Of a stretch of DNA of 36,179 nt, positions 8,746 to 21,247 are shown piece by piece; the stretch's first letter is position 1, and each line of letters opens with the position of its first letter. Origin of the DNA: Cylindrobasidium torrendii FP15055 ss-10 (Eukaryota; Basidiomycota; Agaricomycetes; Agaricales; Physalacriaceae); contig KN880673.1 in the NCBI GenBank assembly GCA_000934385.1, positions 1 through 36,179 of the forward strand. Reading direction: 5' to 3'. The notes under the pieces are model-generated. The model was not told the DNA's origin. It was given only the letters and a program-made list of their open reading frames with translations, and did no database searches. The translations under genes were made by a program, and so were the position numbers.

Positions 8746-11700
8746 ATGGCTGCATACGACCACGCCAAAGTTCAGCACTTTATCGGTACGCGCGTCGCTG
8801 GCAGCGCGTATGGACGCGCAACTCACCTCCGCTTTACAGGCGGTAACTCGCTCGAGACGGCCCATGCTGGCCCCGTCCTCGACTTCGTAAAGGCTAATGG
8901 CGGCCACACCGTCATTACCAAGGTATGTACTCTACGTACTGCTCGAAGTTGCATCTGACATTCAGAGTAGGTGCTCATCGCAAACAACGGTACGCTTCAC
9001 CGTCTGACCTTGCCATCCCTGCCATCTCACTTCCCCTCCCCCTAGGTATCGCTGCCGTCAAGGAAATCCGCTCCGTACGCCAATGGAGCTACGAAACTTT
9101 TGGCAATGAACGCGAAATCGAGTTCACGGTCATGGCCACCCCCGAGGATCTCAAGATCAACGCAGAGTACATCCGTATGGCCGACCGATACATTGAGGTT
9201 CCCGGCGGAACCAACAACAACAACTATGCAAACGTCGATCTCATCGTCGATGTTGCCGAACGCACTGGCGTTCACGCTGTCTGGGCTGGATGGGGCCACG
9301 CGTCGGAGAACCCGCGCCTACCAGACTCGCTCGCAGCCAGCAAGATCGTCTTCATTGGACCACCCGGAAACGCGATGCGTTCGCTCGGTGACAAGATCTC
9401 ATCTACCATTGTGGCCCAGCACGCCGAAGTGCCTTGTATGCCATGGTCTGGCACTGGCATTGCTGACACGATCATGTCGGACGAAGGATACGTGACCGTC
9501 CCCGACGATGCCTACAAGGCCGCTTGCGTGACCACCATCGAGGAGGGTCTGGCAAGCGCAGAGAAAATCGGCTACCCCATCATGATCAAGGCTTCCGAAG
9601 GTGGTGGAGGCAAGGGTATCCGCATGGTCAGCGCCTCCGATGCGTTCGCCAACTCATTCCAGGCTGTCGCTGGAGAAATTCCTGGTGCGTGATCGCGTCA
9701 AAGCGCGTCTCGACGCGTCACTTAATTATTTCCCCATATAGGCTCCCCAATCTTTATCATGAAGCTCGCTGGGCAGGCGCGCCATCTCGAGGTCCAGCTG
9801 CTTGCCGACCAGTACGGCAACGCTATTTCCCTCTTCGGACGTGACTGTTCCGTCCAACGTCGCCACCAGAAAATCATCGAAGAGGCCCCGGTCACTATTG
9901 CTCCCGAGGACACATTTGAAAAGATGGAGCGTGCTGCTGTGCGTCTCGCAAAGCTCGTCGGTTATGTCTCCGCGGGCACAGTTGAGTGTGAGTGATTCTG
10001 TCGATAATTTTCAGCATTTTCTGATTTTGTCAGACCTCTACTCTGCTGGCGAGGACTCGTTCTGCTTCCTTGAACTCAACCCCCGTCTACAAGTCGAACA
10101 TCCCACTACGGAGATGGTCTCAGGTGTCAACCTTCCCGCTGCCCAGCTTCAGGTCGCTATGGGTATCCCTCTGCACCGTATCCGTCACATTCGCCAACTC
10201 TATGGCGTTCCCCCCAATGCCGCCTCGGAGATCGACTTTGACCTCGTCAGGCCCGATGCCACAGCGCTCCAGAGGAAGCCGCGCCCGAAAGGTCACGTCG
10301 TCGCTGTGCGTATCACTGCTGAGAATCCCGACGCCGGCTTCAAACCCTCGTCCGGCTCGCTCACAGAGCTCAACTTCCGCTCAAGCACCAACGTGTGGGG
10401 TTACTTCTCAGTATCGTCAGCTGGTGGTCTGCACGAATTTGCCGATTCGCAGTTTGGTCACATCTTCGCATACGGCGAAGACCGTGGCGAGTCGCGCAAG
10501 AACATGATCATTGCCCTCAAGGAGCTCAGCATTCGGGGTGACTTCCGCACCACAGTCGAGTACCTCATCAAGCTCCTTGAGCTTGATGCGTTCAAGAACA
10601 ACACGATCACCACGGGCTGGCTTGACTCGTTGATCAGCAACCGTCTCACCGCCGAGCGACCTGATACGACCCTTGCTGTAATCTGCGGTGCCGTCACAAA
10701 GGCCCACCTGTTCTCAGAGGAGTGCTGGGCAGAGTACAAGCGTATCCTCGACAAGGGTCAAGTCCCCGCGAAAGAGGTCCTCAAGACCATCTTCAGCATC
10801 GACTTCATTTATGACAATGTCCGGTACTCCTTCACCGCGACACGCTCCTCCAAGTACGGCTGGACTCTTTACCTCAACGGCGGCCGTACCACAGTTGGTG
10901 CGCGCCCACTTGCCGATGGTGGCCTCCTTGTCCTTCTCAGTGGCAAGTCGCACTCCATTTACTGGCAAGAGGAAGTTGGTGCTCTCCGTCTCATGGTGGA
11001 TGCGAAGACCTGCCTCATTGAGCAGGAGAACGACCCGACGCAGCTTCGCAGCCCTTCGCCAGGAAAGCTTGTTCGATACTTTGTTGACTCCGGTGATCAT
11101 CTCAACGCTGGAGAGCAATATGCCGAGATCGAGGTTAGTCTGCACTCATGCTTCGTTTTCACTGCTTAACCCTTTGTGTAGGTCATGAAGATGTACATGC
11201 CTCTCACTGCCGCGGAAGATGGCATCGTTCAGCTCATCAAACAGCCCGGAGTCAGCCTCGAGCCGGGTGACATTCTTGGAATCCTTACGCTCGACGATCC
11301 GGCGCGTGTCAAGCATGCTAAGCCCTTTGAGGGACTTCTTCCCGAGATGGGCACTCCCAACGTCGTAGGGAACAAGGCCTACCAGCGCCTCGTTCACTGC
11401 CTGTCGGTGCTGGGCGACATCCTCGATGGATACGACAACCAGGCCGTCATGGCGACCACTTTCAAGGACTTGATCGAAGTTCTCCACGACCCCGAGCTTC
11501 CCTACTCAGAAATCAGCGCTATTCTCGCATCCCTCTCCGGCCGTATTCCCGCGAAGTTGGAGGAGAGCGTCCGCCACACGATTGAGGCAGCTAAGGCCAA
11601 GGGCGAACAGGCGGATTTCCCTGCTGTGCGCCTGAAGAAAACGCTGGAGCAATTCGTCCAGAACAGTGTGCAGCCACAGGATCGCGCCATGTTCCGCACC

Positions 11701-14700
11701 GCGAACGGCGCATTGTTCAGTGTTGTCGAGCGCTTCATCGGCGGCCTCAAGGGTCACGAGACGGAAGTCATCACCGACTTACTCGGCCAGTACGAGGCGA
11801 CAGAGAAGCTTTTCGGAGGTAGCATCGAGGCGCGCGTCCTTGCGCTGCGTGAACAAAACAAGGAGGACCTCGACAAAGTCATCTCGCTGGTGTTCAGTCA
11901 CATCAAAGTCCAGAACAAGATTAAACTGGCGCTCACCCTCCTCGAGCACATCAAGAGTGGCAGTATCGCGGTCAACGATGCTGAAAGTCGTCTCTACCAA
12001 GTTCTTCAAGGCCTAGCAGCCCTAGAGACCAAGTAAGAGGCACTCGCTTTTCATGCGTATACAAATACTCATGTTGTTTAGGTCCTCAACGCCCGTTTCT
12101 CTCAAGGCTCGCGAAGTCCTCATCATGGGCCAGATGCCCTCCTATGAGGATCGCATGGGCCAGATGGAATCTGTGCTGAAGGCGTCTGTGTCGTCTCACT
12201 TCTATGGTGAACTCGGCCGAGGTCCCAGGTCAGCATTTGTGCCCGCGAGTATTGGTCGGGAGACGCTAATCTTCATGTAGAACCCCATCCGCCGAAGTGC
12301 TCAAGGAGCTTTCCGACTCGCAGTACACTGTCTACGACGTGTTGCCCACGTTCTTCAACTCCTCAGACCCGATGATCATCCTTGGTGTGTATGATTTCTA
12401 GTCAGTTGGGCTCTCACTGACTTGCACACAGCATCCTTTGAGGTTTACGTTCGTCGCGCGTACCGTGCTTACAGCCTCCTCTCTGTCGACTATGAGGAAG
12501 GCGATGCGGCTGGTGACGGCGATGTCCCGACTGTCCTTACCTGGCGGTTCAACATTGGCCGTTCTCACTCCCCTCCGTCGACCCCGCGCATTGCCTTTGG
12601 GTTCGTTCATTTTCGCACAAAGTATACTGATGCTAATATCGTTCTAGTGAGAGCAAGCGTTCGGGCTCCGTAAGCGACCTGTCGTACCTCATCAGCAAGA
12701 CAAGCACGCAGCCTATCCGCATGGGGGCAATTGCATCTTTCCCCAACTTCGCTGCTCTTGCCACTGGCTTCGACAACGTTGCAGAGGCACTGCCTGTCTT
12801 CGACGCCGCCGAGTACGCTCAACGCCATAGCAAGGACGAACAGCCGCCAAATGTTCTCAACCTTGCTCTGCGCCTCTTTGACGACGCCGATGACATGAAG
12901 GACGATGATTGGGTGCCGAAGGTCGTTGGTCTCACCAACGAGAAGAAGGAGGTGCTCCACCGCCATGGTGTGCGCCGTGTCTCGGTCCTTCTCTGCCGCC
13001 CCGCCCAGTACCCCGTGTACATCACCATGCGCGAGTTTGACGGTGTCTGGGGTGAAGAGCAAGCTCTTCGCAACATTGAGCCGGCCCTGGCATTCCAGCT
13101 AGAGCTCAGCCGTCTTTCCAACTACAAGCTTAAGCCCGTCTTCGTCGAGAGCAAGCAAATCCACATGTACCACGCCGTGGCTCGCGAGAACCAGTTGGAT
13201 TCCCGCTTCTTCGTTCGTGCCCTCGTCCGTCCTGGTCGTTTGCGCGGCACTATGAGCACTGCCGAATATCTCATTTCGGAGACGGATCGCCTTGTCACCA
13301 ACGTTCTCGACGCCCTCGAGCTAGTCTCTGCCCAGCACCGTAACGCGGATTGTAACAACATCTTCATCAACTTTGTCTACAATCTCGCTGTAACTTACGA
13401 GGATGTCCTCGCTGCCATCTCCGGTTTCATCGAGCGCCATGGAAAGCGTCTCTGGCGTCTGCACGTCACTGGCTCCGAAATCCGCATCGCCCTCGAGGAC
13501 GACGAGGGCAATGTCACTCCGATTCGTTGCGTTATCGAGAACGTGTCTGGCTTCATTGTCAACTATCATGGATACCAGGAGATCACCACCGACAAGGGGA
13601 CCACCATCCTCAAGTCCATCGGCGAGAAGGGCCCCCTTCATCTCCAGCCCGTCCACCAAACCTACCCTACGAAGGAGTCCCTCCAGCCTAAGCGTTACCA
13701 GGCTCATCTTGTTGGCACCACCTATGTCTATGACTTCCCTGGTCTTTTCTCCAAGGCTTTGCAGAACGTCTGGGCTAAGGCCAAGAAGCAAGACGCCACA
13801 CTCGTCGTGCCGAAGTCCTTCTGCGACTCGCGGGAGCTTGTCCTCGACGAACACGACCAGATTGCCGAGGTCGACCGTGCCCCAGGCAACAATTCATTCG
13901 GTATGGTAGGCTGGGTCTTCACAATGCGCACACCGGAATACCCCAATGGTCGCCGTGTCGTAGCTGTCGCCAACGATATCACCTACAAGATCGGATCCTT
14001 TGGACCGATGGAGGATCAGTTCTTCTACCTTGTTACCCAGTACGCTCGCGAGCATGGGCTCCCCCGCATCTACCTTTCGGCCAACTCTGGTGCGCGTCTT
14101 GGAGTCGCCGACGAGCTTGTTCCGCTCTTCTCTGCCGCTTGGAACGAGGAAGGCAAGCCTGAAAAGGGTGTTGACTACCTCTATCTGACGCACGACAACT
14201 ACCTTGCTCTGAGGGAGAAGGGGCCGGATGCCGTCAAGGTCGTTGACATCGAGGTGGATGGAGAAATTCGCCACAAGATCACCGACGTTATTGGTATCCA
14301 GGATGGCCTTGGTGTCGAGTCGCTGCGTGGGTCGGGTCTCATCGCCGGAGAGACGTCGAGGGCATACGACGATATTTTCACCATTACGCTCATTACTGCT
14401 CGCTCAGTCGGCATTGGTGCATACCTCGTCCGTCTTGGTGAACGTGCCGTCCAAGTCGAGGGTCAGCCTATTATCCTCACCGGTGCCGGCGCGCTCAACA
14501 AGGTCCTTGGCCGCGAGGTCTACACCTCCAACCTCCAGCTTGGTGGCACCCAAATCATGTATAAGAATGGTGTCTCTCATTTGACGGCAGCAAGCGATCT
14601 TCAAGGAGCGACCTCTATCCTCGAGTGGTTGGCCTACGTCCCAGAGTACAAGGGTGCTGCGCTTCCCGTTCTTCCTATCACCGACGCTTGGGATCGTGAT

Positions 14701-16036
14701 GTTGGGTACACCCCGCCAAAGGGTGCTTACGACCCACGCTGGTTCATCGAAGGCAAGGTCGACGAGACTTCGAACGAGTATCTCAGCGGCTTCTTCGACA
14801 AGGGTTCGTTCCAGGAAACCCTCAGTGGTTGGGCTCAAACTGTTGTCGTCGGCCGTGCTCGTCTTGGTGGTATCCCTATGGGTGTCATCGCTGTCGAGAC
14901 GCGCACCATTGAGCGCATTGTTCCGGCCGACCCCGCCAACCCGACCTCTTTCGAGCAGCGTATCATGGAGGCTGGTCAAGTGTGGTACCCCAACTCGGCG
15001 TACAAGACTGCCCAAGCTATCTTCGACTTCAACCGTGAGGGCCTCCCTCTCATCATCTTTGCCAACTGGCGTGGATTCTCCGGCGGACAGCAAGACATGT
15101 ACGACGAGATCCTCAAACAGGGTTCGAAGATTGTCGATGGGCTTTCGAGCTACAAGCAGCCTGTCTTTGTCTACATTGTTCCGAACGGCGAGCTTCGTGG
15201 TGGTGCTTGGGTTGTGCTAGACCCGAGCATCAACCAAGAGCAAATGGAGATGTACGCTGATGTGGATGCGCGCGCTGGTGTCCTCGAGCCCGAGGGTATC
15301 GTTGAGATCAAGCTGCGCCGCGAGAAGCTTCTTGGACTGATGGAGCGCCTGGACGATGAGTACCGTGCACTCAAGAAGGACAGCAAGGATCCGGCGAAGT
15401 CGCAGGAGGAGCGGGCGGCCGCCAATGTTGCGCTTGAGCGTCGCGAACAGATCCTCACCCCCTCCTACAAGCAGATTGCGCTTCTGTTCGCCGACCTCCA
15501 CGAGTGCGTATCTGCTTTTTTTTCTTGGTTCATTATGCTGATTGATGTTTAGTCGTACCGGACGCATGGAGGCGAAGGGCTGCGCGAAGGCCGCCGTTTG
15601 GAAGGAGTCTCGTCGCCACTTCTACTGGGCCGCCCGTGCTCGTATTGCTCGCACTGCTGCTCTGGCAGAGATGTCTGAGGCCAGCCCTGGAGCGTCCTTC
15701 GAGTACCGCAACAAGTTGTTGGAGACCCTCGCCGAGATTGACGCGTCTTCATCCCACCGGGAGGTCGCCGAGAAGCTCGAGACCTTGGACCTCACTGCAA
15801 CGATGTCGCAACTTCGGGCGGATCACCTGCTCAGGCGTTTGATTGAAGCGACGAAGAGCGACCGCAAGGCAACGATGGATGGCCTGACGCGTCTGGCCGA
15901 TAACCTGACCCAGGAGGAGAGGTCTGCTTTGATCGGCGTCCTCCAAAATGTGTCGAGCTCGCCTGGTATGTTCTTCTTTTCCCGCCTGTGACCCGGATGC
16001 TAACCGAAATATCCAGCGCCTCCGTCGTACTCATAA
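8746..16036 (+). CDS. ACC1: Acetyl-CoA carboxylase (multidomain, cytosolic)
   Basis: Thirteen exons join in phase: 8746-8785, 8840-8922, 8971-8989, 9046-9684, 9742-9987, 10034-11133, 11182-12032, 12082-12228, 12281-12384, 12432-12600, 12648-15503, 15553-15965 and 16017-16036. The product is 2228 aa, normal for fungal ACC. It makes malonyl-CoA from acetyl-CoA and bicarbonate, the committed step of fatty-acid synthesis. The biotin carboxylase starts near residue 37 ([16 protein letters not shown]). It has the ATP-grasp loop GGGGKGIR near residue 235 and [19 protein letters not shown]. The biotin carrier has EVMKM with the biotinylated Lys712. The carboxyltransferase carries SANSGARLG (about residue 1612) and [16 protein letters not shown] (about 1937). 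The start gives [19 protein letters not shown], as expected for basidiomycete ACC. Exon 3 has only 19 nt and the last only 20 nt. Regulation is not visible from sequence. Confidence 0.97.
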
Positions 16037-16814
16037 AACGTGTGCTTGTTCATAGATGCGGCTGTTGTTTGTACTATTATTTTGGCATTTTTCTTTACTT
16101 ACAGAAGGTTCCCATGTGCAATGTTTCCCGTGTACCACTATACCTGCTCTCTTTTTCCTTACTACGATTCGAGTACTTCCTCACGCACAAATATAGACGG
16201 TTATGAATACAAGCTGTTAACGCGCATCGTTCGAGCTGCTATGAATAAGTCAAGTCCTAAGGATGGCGGAAAGTGCTTTGTGAGCGCGACTACATGCAGT
16301 AGCTCGAATGCCCGAGGGTACCATTAGTCGTTGTCGTGCCTGCAAAGCGTCTTATAACTCCTTCCTACATCTTTCGGCAAGATCATCTCCCTTGCAATGG
16401 GCGACTACTAAGGGCTTCATCGATAATTCGAACAAGGCGGTGTGCATTTTTTACGAGGAATTGCTTGTTCCGGCGCGCTGCTCTAATACTCTTGCTCAAT
16501 TCTGGGGTAATCCAGGCGACAAGTGGTAATTCATTCTGGTTTTTTGGACTTGGAAGTTGGTTAAGACGATCCTTGCCACACTCCGATGCTTACCTCCGCT
16601 CAAGATTCGTGAGGCTCGTGGACACACAGCTATCCCAGCTTGCAGCGTGTATCAAAATGACATCCAGCCGCATTAATCCGCCATATCTTCGCTTGATCAT
16701 GTTCCCATGATATCGATGCTGCATAGCAGTCGGCGTCAAGCGCTCCGCTCAGCTCTAAGCGCTGTGGGGTGACTCGTGTTCCAGTCCTCAGCATCTTTTT
16801 CCTTCCCTCCCATC
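16037..16814. other. Intergenic region between ACC1 and the GtaA-like gene
   Basis: The left end would be the ACC1 3' untranslated region and the right end the promoter of the next gene. Open frames of up to 124 codons exist but show no protein-like pattern or splicing continuity. Two AGCGCT palindromes lie near 16739 and 16757. I see no gene. Confidence 0.5.
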
Positions 16815-19800
16815 ATGTTGTGGCTCGTACTATGCTTTCTCTTCAGCGTCGTCGTCGCGCAAAAATGGCCCACTTCAATACCCATAGCCGTTCGCGCGCC
16901 TCACTTCAACTCGTACATCGTTCTTGGTTCCAATCAGAATCAGACGCAAAAGCCGAGCCATTGGAATTTGAAGCATGTGCGTCGTATGCCTACATTCAAT
17001 AAACACTGACCTCAGCCCACCACTATGCTAGGACGTCGGATGGACATTGTGGATGTCAGTGGATGGCGAAAAGCCAACGAAGTTATTCGGAGGTATCTTT
17101 CGCCAGGGAGAGACCCCAGAGGCAACTTTCAAGGATGTCGAACTTACCCCGACGAGGAGCATTCTCACCGTTGACGTTGGCCCGGTCGAAGCGACAGTTA
17201 CTTTCCTGAATCCAATCGAGGTGCGACTTTGTAGCATTGGCGTACAAGGATCGCGTTTTGACTATACATGTAGCCCGAGGACCTTGTGCTCCAGTCATTC
17301 CCGTTCACGTACATGTACTGCAATGTCTCCACGACAGATGGCCGTGAGCATTCAGTCAGGCTCTTCACTGATGTTACTGGCGGTGCGTACATCCCATTCG
17401 CCATTCGCTGTCAAAATATTGAGATTCGTTTAGAATGGCTTGCCAAGGATTTGAAAAAGACGGTCAAATGGAACTTCACAGAGTCCGACTCAATGTTCTT
17501 TCACACTGCCTGGCTCGACAGTCCAACCCGGCTATCTTATGATTATGCTGGTATGGCGGAGGACAGTTTCCTCTGGTTTGCGTCTACCAAGGTTAGCCAT
17601 CGAATGATGTGACCGACCGTCCCAGACTCATGCCTCTGGAATACAGAGCGACACCACCACGTACCGGGCAGGAAGTGCAGTCATGTGCCTCAAAAGGTTT
17701 ACAGAGAATGGGACTTTGGATGGCGCTCGGGATACGGATTATCGAGGCATCAACGAGTGTGTCCTTTTCCCTCTTTCATTCATACTCTGCAATCCATATT
17801 GACATCACCTACAGGAGGGACACGCCCGCATTTGCGTTTGCACGAGACCTAGGCAATATTTCCTCCACTTCGGATACGGCTGTATGGGCGCTGGGGCTCA
17901 CCAGGGACCCGTCGGTGTCATTCCAAGCATCCCAGAGACGACCTTACTATACCTCAAAGTACACCAGCGTCCCACAAGCGGTATGCTCGCTCTTTTGCAA
18001 TCACACCTACTTATACAACTGCACCAGATGACCGCATTCCTTTCTGGATTCGAAGATGCAAAGAAGCGGGCTATAGACCTCGACAACTCACTTATGAACG
18101 CAGCGCGAAGCATCTCTAGCGAATATGCTGACCTTGTCGCCATTGGCACGCGAATGGCGCTCAGCGCTATAGACTTCACTACTGCCGCAGGCGAGCATGA
18201 GAACGACACGATGGCATTTATGGCCATCCCGTATGATTCCGAGTCGCGTGTGAGCGCCGTCGACACCATATTCGCCAGCTTTCCTGCGCTACTCCGCCTG
18301 AACGCGACATGGGCTGGATATCTCCTTCGGCCGCTGCTCGACGTCGGAACCACGTCCTGGCCGGATATCGAGTATGCAAGCTACGATCTTGGTACGTTCG
18401 CTTTTTCTGCCCTTGTTCTTTGTATCTTTTGATGTAACGTGGTGGAACAGGGCAGAAGTATCCGACGATATCTGTGCAGGAGCCTCCTCAAAAGAATTCC
18501 ATCGAAAGTGTGTCGACTGTGTATCAGCATCGTGTCACGATTTTCATTGCGGCGCGTAGGTACGGGCGACATGCTCATAATGGTGTGGGCTCAGGCAAGG
18601 GTATCGGGCGATGCTACACGCTTAACCAGCCACGTAAGTTCTTGCCCTTCTAGTCGCAGCGCACCAAGAAATAACAAAACTCTGTGTCAGTATCACCTTC
18701 TGAAGAAGTGGGCAGACTATCTCGTCAATAAGGGAGTGGACTTGACTGCAGGGTAAGTCTGTTTTGTGATTGTGCAACTTGTTCTGACTAGGGTCTTTAG
18801 TCTGAGTGATGGCGCAGGCATCAGGAACGCGAACCTAGCCTTGAAGGGCGTGCTGGGTGTCAAGTGCATGTCGCTCATCGCAAAGGCGGTTAGTCTTGAA
18901 GATGATCATAGAAAGTATTCGGTCAGTCATCTGGATGGGCGTCGTGGACGCTTCGCTCATGATTTCGTCACAGGACAGTGCTCATAGCATGTACAAGGCT
19001 TGGAAGGCGAAAGCATTTCGAGAAAATCATATTGTGTCGGACTACACAAATCAGTCGTCTTGGGGGCTCATTTATTCTATCTTCTACGATAAGATGTTGC
19101 GCCTCGATGTAGTCGACGAGGAGGTACTCAACGCCCAAGACGCCTTCTACAAGTCTCAAATTGTGGACAACGCCGCCGTGGCCAAGTTCGGTGTGACGTT
19201 TGATACAATGGACTCGCACGTCAGTGCTCGTATGTCCCGTCCATGTTGTTGGCGAGATTCCATACTGACCTCGCACCCGCAGCATGGAATATGATCACAG
19301 CAGGAGCCACAAACAATACAGAGGTCCGCGACAGGCTGATATCGCAAGTCCGCGCAAAGATGTATGCCAACGGAACCTCAAAAGGTATCTTCCCGGCGCT
19401 GTATGATTCAAGCAGTAGTTCGTCAAGGGATACAAGCTATGGAAGGTCAGTTTGCCCCCATAGACATGTAGAGCATTGGCTAACGCGACAAAAAAGCCCT
19501 GCACAAGGGGCAATGCTATCGCTCCTTGCCATGGACCTGCATCTGCAGACGCCAAAGGGTACATCGCCGAACTTGACTCAAGACCCGTCAACATCATCAG
19601 ATTTATCTGGCGGGGAGAAGAAGCATGTGCTCGTCGGCCCAATCCTCGGCGGTGTAATCGGCGGCCTCGCTATCCTCATCATCTTCCTCATCCTGCTCTT
19701 CTGCTACAGGAGAAGGCAACGCAAGGACCCTAGGTTGCTGGCACATTACAGCCCTTTCATGGTGCCTCCGCCGACTTCCGTTGCGGGCATCTCGGAGCAC

Positions 19801-20058
19801 GAAAGAGGGAACACCTCGAGCACAGTCTCACTCCTTCCGTTGAAGTTGAAGCAGGATATGGCTCCCAGGCCGAGCCCGCCAGCTTCGCCTCAGACGATCT
19901 GGCGCAAGCCCAGGATTCCGGAGCCCGAGGAGCCTGCGGCGTCGGCATCACAGGCGAATGGTCCAGGGCTTCATGGTGAGCTAGAGAATTTGCGGCGAGA
20001 GATGGATAGGTTACGCATGGAGGGGCTTATGCTACCACCATTGTATGAGAGGAGATGA
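16815..20058 (+). CDS. GtaA-like glutaminase-family protein, membrane-anchored
   Basis: Fourteen exons: 16815-16976, 17032-17220, 17274-17382, 17434-17591, 17647-17756, 17815-17980, 18028-18391, 18451-18507, 18560-18633, 18691-18752, 18801-18921, 18974-19229, 19283-19445 and 19497-20058 (850 aa). A signal peptide (MLWLVLCFLFSVVVA) precedes the extracellular part. The order matches the fungal glutaminase GtaA family (DUF5127, DUF4965, DUF1793): VGWTLWMSVDGE, TPTRSILTVDVGPVEATVTF, PEDLVLQSFPFTY, DTPAFAFARDLG, STGDMLIMVWAQAR, YHLLKKWADYLV, NLALKGVLGVKCMSLIAKA and QSSWGLIYSIFYDK. A hydrophobic segment at about residues 708-734 (GGVIGGLAILIIFLILLFCY) followed by RRRQRKD predicts a type I anchor with a roughly 115-residue cytoplasmic tail. 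The intron after 17591 could alternatively end at 17625 (34 nt), adding seven residues. Activity on glutamine is inferred from the family only. Confidence 0.85.
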
Positions 20059-20674
20059 GCAGTGTTTCTGGATGTTATTTACTGGGATTGAAAGTCGGTG
20101 AATGTTGTCGAAGAACGTGGTGCCAGTATGAAGGATCTACTAGTTACCCTAAGAAGGGCTATCCCCATAATAAATGTATGCAACGCTTGGGAAATTTGTT
20201 GGAAGGTGGAGAGGAATATTCAGCATGTCTGGTGTCGGCCCTTATGAGTCCTCCTGCGATTATACCTGAAGCCGGTGTGTGCAACAACAAGCCCATGTCG
20301 AACGTTGAAGCCTCGGCAAGTTCTTCGACGGACTCGAGGTCGTAGGACTCAGACAACGTTGCTTTAGGACGGCAAAGGCGTGTGGGCCCGAAAAATTCAC
20401 ACAACAATATTCTCACGGTAAGAGTCGTTGGCGGAATACAATGCATGCATGAGGAGCTCGTGTTGAACTGACGAAACGGCAACGCGCCGGCAAAGCCGCG
20501 TGGCGGACGCGCCTACCACGTGCTCTTTCTTGCCTTTGACCACGACGTCGACAAACGGCATCCTGTCTGCGGGGTAAGCACAGCCATATATAAGGGAAGA
20601 TAGACTGCTGATCTGGACTCCTACAGCTCATTTACTTACCACCACCACCATCCACATTCAGACCAACACTCATA
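20059..20674. other. Intergenic region, LC8 promoter at right end
   Basis: No gene is supported. It holds the 3' end of the GtaA-like transcript and the LC8 promoter, with a CACGTG E-box at 20517-20522 and the TATA box listed separately. Confidence 0.55.
20587..20594 (+). promoter_or_regulatory. TATA box of the LC8 gene
   Basis: TATATAAG lies 81 bases before the LC8 start codon and is followed by a C/A-rich leader with repeated caccac. Position and match are typical for a strong fungal core promoter. Confidence 0.6.
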
Positions 20675-21066
20675 ATGGCAGAGAAAGCCGACGCGCCAAC
20701 CTCATCCTCAACCGACGCTGGTTCTGTTCCCCGCGGAGGCGCTGACCCCGCAGGCGTCCCAAAAGCGACGATCAAGAATGTGGACATGAGCGATGACATG
20801 CAGCAGGAGAGCGTCGACATCGCATCAGCCGCCCTCGAGAAATTCAACATCGAGAAGGATATTGCCGCACACATCAAGAAGGAGTTTGACCGAAAGCACG
20901 GCCCTACATGGCACGTTGTTGTCGGCAAGAACTTTGGCAGCTATGTAACCCATGGTGCGTCGCCTTCACACCCCGTTTTCGTCCTACTCACCATCGTTGG
21001 CTAGAAACGAAGCACTTTATCTACTTCTACGTCGGCTCGTTGGCTATCCTCATCTGGAAGTCATAG
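20675..21066 (+). CDS. Dynein light chain LC8-type
   Basis: Two exons, 20675-20954 and 21005-21066, with a 50-nt intron, give 113 aa. Residues about 33-113 are a full LC8 fold: [58 protein letters not shown], then [15 protein letters not shown]8 dimers sit on the dynein intermediate chain and also serve as a dimerising hub for many partners, in the cytoplasm. The protein carries about 24 extra N-terminal residues rich in Ser, Ala, Gly and Pro compared with the usual 89-aa LC8. The start is the only ATG downstream of a good TATA box. The gene converges on V-ATPase subunit c, 181 bp away. Confidence 0.95.
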
Positions 21067-21247
21067 ATGTCCAAGACAACCGCATCGCAACCCATCTGTA
21101 TGACTATACTGTGCATTCCATATATTTCCTTGTCTTGTTGTTGAATTTGCCTGCTCCCCGTCCCTTCAACACGTTATGGCCGGCCTACATCCTTGACCCC
21201 AGACCTACGTTGCGTTACCCATATTCAAATCCGCAGCGCACCCTCGC

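Noticed and set aside
15504..15552. ACC1 ending at 15552 ([16 protein letters not shown])
   Set aside because: That tail is read-through of intron 15504-15552. Splicing restores [15 protein letters not shown], which is typical of ACC.
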